NCBI RefSeq assembly: GCF_011075055.1
Contig: NC_058138.1
Coordinates: forward strand, 62,001-126,000
DNA: 64,000 nt
Direction of reading: 5' to 3'
DNA from: Mangifera indica
Lineage: Eukaryota > Streptophyta > Magnoliopsida > Sapindales > Anacardiaceae
The notes under the pieces were generated by a model. That model had not been told where the DNA came from. It worked only from the letters and a program-made list of their open reading frames with translations, and made no database searches. Positions 58,290 to 64,000 of this stretch are shown piece after piece; within the stretch, counting starts at the first letter, position 1; each line of letters opens with the position of its first letter. The position numbers were made by a program, and so were the translations under genes.

Positions 58290-58590
58290 AGAAGACTGAA
58301 GCAAAGGGCTAGTACATACTGTAATAGTTGGAGTTCTAACATGGCCTGTTTAAGTATTTTTCAGTAGCTCCTCTTATACCCTTAGTTTTCGCATAAGAAC
58401 CTTCGGGTGGTGCACGGTCATGGGAAGGCACAACAGTACAATTCTGATACTGACCATTAATAAAACCTTGGGATGGTGTTACATTGTTACATAGATGTTA
58501 AGTATTTCGTTAGGACAGACAACGCAATGAATATAAACATGGATCTGCGAAGCCATTCTTCTGCTCGTTGATATGGTTGGAATGAGCTTT
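58290..58590 (-). pseudogene. Unidentified gene-like fragment, paralogue of 53340-53545
   Basis: On the minus strand an ATG at 58556 starts MASQIHVYIHCVVCPNEILN IYVTM before a stop. In another frame VTPSQGFINGQYQNCTVVPS, HDRAPPEGSYAKTKGIRGAT and EKYLNRPC follow. The context is like the paralogue: an R1 copy downstream, here separated by the CACTA end. Codon-like composition and conservation suggest a dead short gene or gene end. Function unknown. Confidence 0.45.
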
Positions 58591-59080
58591 GCATGCTTAT
58601 GCATGTCTATATATATATGTATAGTACAGAAGAAGCAAGCAATAATTTGACCAAGTTTCTGAAAAGATGGATGGTTATTGACTTATTGTATTGTATGGTT
58701 AAGTGTCACATTTTTGTAAATTTAATTAATATTACCGCTGACCAAATTAATTCTTTCTTTAATAATAACAAATTTTTTAATGAAAATTAGCTTATACAAG
58801 GCAAATTCAAATAACAGATTCCTTCGCCTTCTCTCTAAATAGCTAGTAAGATGCACATAATAATTTAACATCCAATCCATAAAGTTGAATAGTCAAATAA
58901 CGCTACTTAATTTGATCAAGTCAGAGGTGTAATCAGGAAATTTTTTTCACTCGATCGGGTTAAATTTATGTTTCTTCAATGCAAGATTCACCCTCATAGG
59001 AAGTCTCCATTGGTGACAATGCTTGAATTAGTCCATAAGATGAATGATGCATCTGTGACTGAAGTGGGATAATGAGATAT
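58591..59080. other. No clear feature
   Basis: AT-rich. Around 58960-59080 there is gene-like text (HRKSPLVTMLELVHKMNDAS VTEVG) that may be an exon piece belonging with the next fragment. Confidence 0.35.
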
Positions 59081-59084
59081 TGGT

Positions 59085-59250
59085 TACTACTCAATCTGAA
59101 TTGCTGAAGGCTGCAGAGGGAAAAACATTGACAAAAATTTCAGGGCTGTTAGACCAAGTACAGAAAGAAAAGGAAGCAGCAGAAGAAATGGATAATGAAG
59201 TACTCTTACTGCAGAGAATTACAAAGTGATAAAAACAAAGATCAGGTAAT
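59085..59250 (+). pseudogene. Coiled-coil exon fragment, unidentified
   Basis: The frame gives TQSELLKAAEGKTLTKISGL, LDQVQKEKEAAEEMDNEVLL LQRITK and a stop. Heptad-like Leu spacing and Glu/Lys richness indicate a coiled coil. The preceding 58970-59060 stretch may be part of the same gene. Too short to name; similar helices occur in many plant proteins. Confidence 0.4.
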
Positions 59251-59890
59251 CCCGTACAACATATGAGCTCGGTTCATTTGAACTCTTTAATAAAAAGAAA
59301 AGTCGACCAAAAAAAAAATCATCGATAAACCGGTTTTTTAGTGCGGTACAGAGTTTGAATAATAGTCACCACTTGAGTGAAAAATATAGAAGCATATGCG
59401 GCGGTGGTGGTCGTGGTGAGTGATTTTCTCTCATTAACAGCTGCATAAAATAATTAATTTCATAAATTTTCTTTTATACTATGTAAATCAGTAGACTTTG
59501 TTTTTGTTTTTATTTTCAAGTAGCCGTGTGGATCAGGTTATTATTGATGTTATCCCTACCCCAATCCGAATGCAGAAATTATTGGAATTAATTGTGGCTT
59601 AACTTGTTTTAGGATTGTTTTTTTTTTTCAGGTGCAAAAATTTTTAGTTTGATTTCTCTTAGGGATAGGGCTGACATTGGGTTATGCCAGACTAAGATTA
59701 AAATGGATGGGCGGGGCATGCCACAGTCTACGTCAACCCACGAAATGTTAAGCTTTCAGCCATGGATTACAACACGGTGGGTCATGCTTTTGTAGGGTGA
59801 CCTATAAAAAAATTTTTTTTTTTTTTTTACAAACTGTGTTGGGCCAGCTTATAAGCCTTTCCTTAAGGTCTTGGGCCAGCTCATAAGCGT
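59251..59890. other. No gene; poly-T and short repeats
   Basis: A ggcggtggtggtcgtggtga stretch at 59399, a poly-T tract at 59812-59828 and a 20-bp-scale direct repeat (gggccagcttataagc / gggccagctcataagc) at 59853 and 59873 are the only structures seen. Confidence 0.45.
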
Positions 59891-60095
59891 TTCTCAACTT
59901 TTATGATAGCTTTCTCAGCATTAATCTCTTATATTTTAGACAATACATATTAAACTTAATTTTTCTATAATAAATAATATCTACAGATGAAAATCAAATT
60001 AATATTTTATATAATAATTTATTCGTATATACATTTATACAATTATAAAATGATGGATATACCAAACATTTTCTCAAAATAGTACATTTTTTTTG

Positions 60096-60300
60096 AACGA
60101 GTGCAAAAATGTGTGAAATGATGCATGAAAGGGTACGGATACGTAAAAGGGTGCGAGAAAGGTTGCAACTGTGTGAAATGGTGCGACAATTTAGAAAGGG
60201 TGCTTGAAGGGGTACGGGTAAAAGTGCAGGTGTGTAAAGGGGTGCGAGTATATAAAAAGGTGCATGAAGGGGTGTGGGAATGAGAAAATGTGAAAAGGTG
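60096..60300. repeat. Left inner repeat block, gtgcg-type
   Basis: Irregular short repeats of the form aaagggtgcgagaaaggttg and gtgtgaaatggtgcgacaat. They are the complement of the block at 61440-61770, extending the inverted symmetry inwards. Confidence 0.75.
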
Positions 60301-60308
60301 CAAAAAAA

Positions 60309-60310
<2 letters not shown>

Positions 60311-60378
<68 letters not shown>

Positions 60379-60437
60379 AATTATAATATAATATATAAAA
60401 TATATTATATATTATATTATTAATATAATATATATTA
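60311..60437. repeat. TA microsatellite and TA-rich tract
   Basis: About 65 bases of (TA)n followed by aatataatatataaaatata-like text. A similar tract occurs at 61190-61420. Confidence 0.9.
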
Positions 60438-60459
60438 TAAAGCCCCGCACCCTTTTTAT

Positions 60460-60985
60460 AATTTACACACCAGTTTTATATTTTACATACTCGTTTATAT
60501 TTTTATATATATATTTATATTTTCACGCACCCATTTACATTTTCACACACTCATTTGTATTTTTACGCACCCGTTTGTATTTTCACGTACCCATTTTGTA
60601 GTTTCACACACCCCTTCATATTTTTATACACCCGTTCACATTTTTATGCACCCGTTTCTATTTTTACACACCCGTTTTGTATTTTCACCCACCTGTTTTT
60701 ATTTTTACCCACCCATTTGTATTTTCACGCACCCCTTTGTATTTTCAAGCGTCCGTCTATATTTTCAAGCACCTCTTTACACTTTCACGCACCCTTTCGC
60801 ATTTTCACACACCCTTTTACACTTTTACGCACCCCTTCACAGTTTCACGCGCCCCTTTACAATTTCAGGCACCCTTGCATAGTTTCACGCCCTATTTATA
60901 CTTTCACGCATCACTTTAGTGTTATCACACCCTTTCACACACCCCTTTAGTTTATGCCGCACCCTTTCAAAGTATCGCGCCCTTT
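60460..60985. repeat. 20-bp minisatellite, TTTTCACGCACCCNTTTGTA type
   Basis: About 25 units of 20 bp (occasionally 21) with changes mainly in the cacgcaccc core and in the tttgta/ttcata/ttacac part. Three frames stay open for 80-130 codons simply because 20-bp units rotate through frames without stops; the Phe-Thr-His-Pro peptides are not proteins. Confidence 0.9.
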
Positions 60986-61190
60986 CACGCACATTTAAAA
61001 GGGTGCGTGAAAGGGTATGGGTGTAGCAATTTGGGAAAGATGCGTGAAGGGATGTAGGTGCGAGTGCGAGAAAGAGTGCGACAATTTGAAAAATATGCGT
61101 GGAAGAGTGCGACAATTTGGAAATAGTACGTAAAGGGATACGAATGCCTGAAAGGGTACATAAAAGAGTGCGGGTGCATGGAATATAAAA
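60986..61190. repeat. Inner inverted gtgcg-type block
   Basis: Repeats aaagggtgcgtgaaagggta and gagagtgcgacaatttg-like units in the orientation opposite to the minisatellite on its left. With that array it forms a local hairpin-prone arrangement. A TA tract follows from 61190. Confidence 0.75.
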
Positions 61191-61429
61191 ATTATATATA
61201 TTATATATATATATATATAAAGGGGTGTGAGAGCAAAGGGGTGCGTCCCTCTGCATTTTCCGCACCCCTTTACATATAATATATTATATATTAATAATAT
61301 ATTATATATATAAATATATATTATATAACCTTTATTTATAATCTATTATATATTAATAATATAATATATATATAATAGATTATATATATTATATTAATAA
61401 TATTATATTATATAATATTATAAATTTGA

Positions 61430-61770
61430 CAAATTTGCAAATTGTCGTACCCTTCACACACCCTTTCCAAATCTTTCCAAATTATCGCACCCTTTCACGC
61501 ACTATTTCCAAATTTGTCGCACATTTTCACGCACCCGCACCTCTTCATGCACCCTTTCCAAATTTGTCGCACTCTTTCACACACCCACACCCCTTCACGC
61601 ACCCACAACCCTTCACGCACTCGCAACCCTTCCCGCACCATTTCCAAATTTGTCGTACCCTTTCACGCACCCGCACCCACACCCACACCCCTTCCGTCGC
61701 ACCCTTTCACACACCTGCAACCCTTCTGGCACCCTTTCCAAATTTTCGCATATTTTCGCACCCGCTCAAA
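61430..61770. repeat. Right inner repeat block, cgcaccc-type
   Basis: Units such as ccctttccaaatttgtcgca and ccctttcacgcacccgcacc alternate. The block is the complement of 60096-60300 and 60986-61190. Confidence 0.8.
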
Positions 61771-61975
61771 AAAACGCACCGTTTTGAGAAAACATCCGGT
61801 ATATCCATCATTTTATAATTGTATAAATGTATATAAGAATCAATTATTATATAAAAAAATTAATCTGTTTTTCATCTATAGATATTATTCATTACAGAAA
61901 AATTAAATTTAATACGTATCGTCTGAAATATAAGAGATTAATGTTGTGAAAGCTACTATAAAAGCTGAGAAATTA

Positions 61976-62289
61976 GAAGAGGGGTATTTTTAGAATAAAA
62001 AATATGATTTACTTAAAAAGGTAAAAACTAAGAATTCATGTTAAAAAAGGTTTACATAGCAAACAGACTACCTATTTTAATTAATTTCCCTATTTTACTT
62101 TATTGATTATATACCATCTCTAATTCTTCGCAAATAAGCTTTTTGTTTAAAGGATACTAAGAAATTATGATTAATCAAATGACATCACGTTTTAGATTAA
62201 TCGATTATTGTTGAAGTTGAAGCACATTATTGTCATCATGACATGAGATTATGTTGATGGGATGACGCTTGTTACTTGAATAATTTTGA
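61976..62289. other. No feature seen
   Basis: AT-rich sequence between the foldback element and the duplicated ankyrin-gene flank. Confidence 0.4.
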
Positions 62290-62599
62290 TGATCTTTAGG
62301 ATACGGTTTATTATACAATTTGTTTTATTTGTGAATTAAGCTTCATGTGATAAATATTTAGATTAATATAGGATTCTTCCTTGAATTTTGGCATTTCTCT
62401 CATATTTTGTGTTAGTTATCAATTTGGGTCAAATACAAATAAGATTCAATCTGAGATTGGTTTAAGATCAATAAATTGAGATTTAAACTTAGTATGAAAA
62501 CAATTTTATTTTAAATGTGCTTCAAATTGATTCGAATTGAACTAAACTTGTTTTATGTAAATGAATCTAATTTTTAACTTAAACTCAACTCATTTGATT

Positions 62600-62950
62600 C
62601 AAGCAATTAAAAAGAAAAGATACATAAAAAATTTCGTCCCACACCAAATTCATATGATATTTTAGAAGAATAGTTGAATCAAATACAAATATCTTCATAC
62701 AATTGAGATATAAAGTAAATAGAATCCATAATCAAGATTATTATATCCACCACAAAACAAATTAATTAAAATAAAGTTAACCAGAACATGACATATATAT
62801 ATATACATATATGAAATTCAAACTCATACCAACACGGTAGACACTGTTATAAACAACAGTTCATTAAGCTGAAAGATCAAATTAAGAAGATTGTAGTACA
62901 ACTATATTTGAGTTTATCTCTAGCACTATCTTGGCTTAGAGAAATCCTAA
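62600..62950. repeat. Duplicate of the ankyrin-gene 3' flank
   Basis: It parallels 39850-40600 in order, minus about 350 bases: caattaaaaagaaaagatac, cacaccaa, caagattattatatccac, aaacaaatta, gaacatgacata, cgagagtgt-type text, gaaagatcaaatta(a)gaag, then tacaactatatttgagttta. This identifies a segmental duplication that included the gene's 3' end. Confidence 0.75.
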
Positions 62951-63012
62951 AATGGAATTATGAGTAGTACAATACATCTCTCAAAAGACCATAATGTTAC
63001 AAACCAAATATA
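62951..63012 (-). pseudogene. 3' end of a second ankyrin-PGG gene, truncated
   Basis: Minus-strand translation from 63011 reads IFGLxHYGLLRDVLYYS then a stop, aligning with the last residues of the intact gene (IFGLSQYGLLRDVLYHSFVH). There is an in-frame stop at the x, and an early terminal stop. The rest of the gene is cut off at 63013 by a copia fragment. Confidence 0.8.
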
Positions 63013-63370
63013 AGTAGTGTTGAAGCTAAGTTTAGATCAGTTGCTCATGGAATATGTGCAGGCATGTGGATCAAAAGGTTGTTGAAAGAATTAAAGGTAT
63101 TTGACTCTACTCTTATGAAAGTGTATTGTGACAATAAAGTTGTCATATCCATCACTCGCAACCCAACATTTCATGATAAAACAAAGCATCTAGAAGTTGA
63201 CAAATACTTTATCAAAGAAAAACTTGATAATAAGCTCATATGCATGCCCTACATCTTAACTAGCGATCAAATCACTGATATTCTCACAAAGGGACTGCAT
63301 AAAAGGCAATTGGACAAGTAGATGAGCAAGTTGGCCATGGAAGATATCTTCAAACTAGCTTGAGAAGGAG
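63013..63370 (+). pseudogene. Copia RNase H C-terminus, 5'-truncated, with polypurine tract
   Basis: Reads SSVEAKFRSVAHGICAGMWI, KRLLKELKVFDSTLMKVYCD, NKVVISITRNPTFHDKTKHL, EVDKYFIKEKLDNKLICMPY and ILTSDQITDILTKGLHKRQL. This is the RNase H end of Ty1/copia (family forms SSAEAEFR, CDNKAAI, HDRTKHIEVDxHFI, ILTKGL). The frame is open for about 115 codons, so this copy is younger than others here. Purine-rich tgagaaggag at 63361-63370 is the polypurine tract. Everything 5' of RNase H is missing. Confidence 0.9.
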
Positions 63371-63658
63371 TGTGGAAAATAAGGAAGATTCAACTATCAA
63401 AGTGAAAAATCAAGAAGATTCAACTATCAATAATACTAAATCACTAGCTAATCAATTTTCCTTTATTCTTTTTAACCAAGTCAATTCTTATATTTTTAAG
63501 AAATCAAATATGTATATTTGTACATAGTTATTCCTCTTCCTTGGATGTAGGGTTTCGATTTCGAAACCAAAACCAAGTAAATTGTTGTTGTTTCCTCTTA
63601 TTTGTTGTTTAATTGCATGATTATTGAATAATCAATGATAAAGATCTAAGATTGAACA
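63371..63658 (+). mobile_element. 3' LTR of the truncated copia element
   Basis: Starts TGTGGAAAATAAGG right after the polypurine tract. The end near ttgaaca at 63658 is the best fit for a CA terminus. A direct repeat of gaagattcaactatcaa lies at 63384 and 63414. No partner LTR in the window. Confidence 0.65.
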
Positions 63659-63669
63659 TTAACATCTCT

Positions 63670-64000
63670 CTTATTCAGTACTTCTATCATTATTTGACAT
63701 TCTTGCTTTGATTACCTTTCGAGACATGCTAGACTTTTGGTTGTTGAGTATGTCATTAAGTTTGCATTCCATTGCAATATTTTAGCTCCAAAGAAGTAAG
63801 ATTTTCCAAAGATAATGAAGGCAACAATAGAGTCATCAAATTGTGACAATACTTCGCATTTTAAATAACGAAGATTTTGCAAAATTGATTTGAATCAAAT
63901 GTCTTGTTGTCAAATGCACCTGAAATTAAAAAGCTTTTGCAATTTTAGATCCTTTAATTTTGCAAGTACTCCAAAATGTTTCTTGCCTTCTGCACATAAG
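63670..64000 (-). pseudogene. NLR-type leucine-rich-repeat fragment
   Basis: Minus-strand pieces: FGVLAKLKDLKLQKLFNF, then after stops LQNLRYLKCEVLSQFDDSIV, then SLENLTSLELKYCNGMQT, and after a one-base loss LMTYSTTKSLACLERMVIK. The run LENLTSLELxxCxxMxxLMTYSTxKSLxxLxxMxI is characteristic of the C-terminal LRR region of RPS2/At4g27190-type CC-NB-LRR proteins. Stops and the frameshift mark it as broken. It continues past the window edge in its 5' direction, so the full gene's state is unknown. Confidence 0.65.

Larger units (their letters stand above)
59891..61975. mobile_element. Foldback element with long terminal inverted repeats
   Basis: The left arm (59891 to about 60095) and right arm (about 61765 to 61975) are inverted copies of about 205 bp: attaatctcttatatttta, aaacttaatttttctataat, aataatatctacagatgaaa, tatacatttatacaattata, aaatgatggatatacc and ttttctcaaaa all recur in order. 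Between them lie strand-asymmetric short repeats (gggtgcg on the left, cgcaccc on the right) and TA-rich tracts. No transposase. No matching target duplication could be read. The class is uncertain: a MULE-like foldback or a CACTA-unrelated non-autonomous element. Confidence 0.8.

Noticed and set aside
60555..60950. Open frames of 80-130 codons rich in Phe-Thr-His-Pro, resembling a repeat protein
   Set aside because: A 20-bp unit without stops stays open in all frames; no frame is better than the others and no flanking gene structure exists.
61426..61906. Long frames in the right block of the foldback element
   Set aside because: Same reason: short C-rich repeats produce Pro/Thr/His peptides in two overlapping frames.

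Overview
This window is AT-rich nuclear DNA from a flowering plant, most likely a eudicot. The evidence is the mix of families: Ty1/copia and Ty3/gypsy chromovirus elements with tRNA-iMet-type primer sites, Mutator-like (MULE) and CACTA transposons, a spliced ankyrin-PGG (ACD6-like) gene, an NLR-type leucine-rich-repeat fragment and a tafazzin-like gene fragment interrupted by plant-type introns. Nothing suggests bacterial, organellar or viral DNA. The species cannot be named from the sequence.

Only one gene looks intact: a minus-strand ankyrin-repeat/PGG membrane protein at 40601-43085 (four coding exons, all phases agree, about 588 aa, probable 5'UTR intron). Almost everything else is transposable-element debris.

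Layout. 1-6200: a 3-kb palindrome centred on a MITE and fused to a decayed MULE transposase. 6200-10434: 3' half of a gypsy chromovirus with its LTR. 10435-14350: AT-rich DNA with a 39-bp tandem array and a reversed gypsy LTR relic. 14352-23345: a plus-strand copia element split by a complete minus-strand copia insertion (16591-23067) flanked by a GATCA target duplication. 23365-26599: gypsy pieces and a MULE-type MITE with a 9-bp target duplication. 26600-28751: a solo LTR. 29040-31900: about 23 copies of a 117-bp repeat, followed by a DUF1985-like fragment typical of Ulp1-carrying MULEs. 33104-36077: MULE-MITE termini enclosing a captured tafazzin-like acyltransferase fragment with introns and a probable promoter (a candidate Pack-MULE). 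38400-40600: MITE relic, degenerate arrays and long TA/TTTA microsatellites. 40601-48330: the ankyrin gene and an upstream tandem duplication, one unit of which carries a later MITE insertion. 48570-57400: an unidentified gene-like fragment and minus-strand gypsy and copia remnants, including a tandem array of about 1 kb inside copia gag-pro-int. 57560-59260: a CACTA end and unidentified gene-like fragments. 59891-61975: a foldback element whose interior is a 20-bp minisatellite and related repeats. 62290-64000: a duplicated 3' end of the ankyrin gene, a 5'-truncated copia end and an NLR-type LRR fragment.

The last part, with the intact ankyrin gene, suggests a former resistance-type cluster (ankyrin-PGG plus NLR) broken up by transposons. 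The most interesting items are the candidate Pack-MULE, the MITE-centred palindrome, the 117-bp array beside a DUF1985 fragment, the minisatellite-filled foldback element, and a natural empty site that confirms a MITE insertion. Family assignments were made by eye from translated motifs without database searches, and boundaries marked approximate are estimates.
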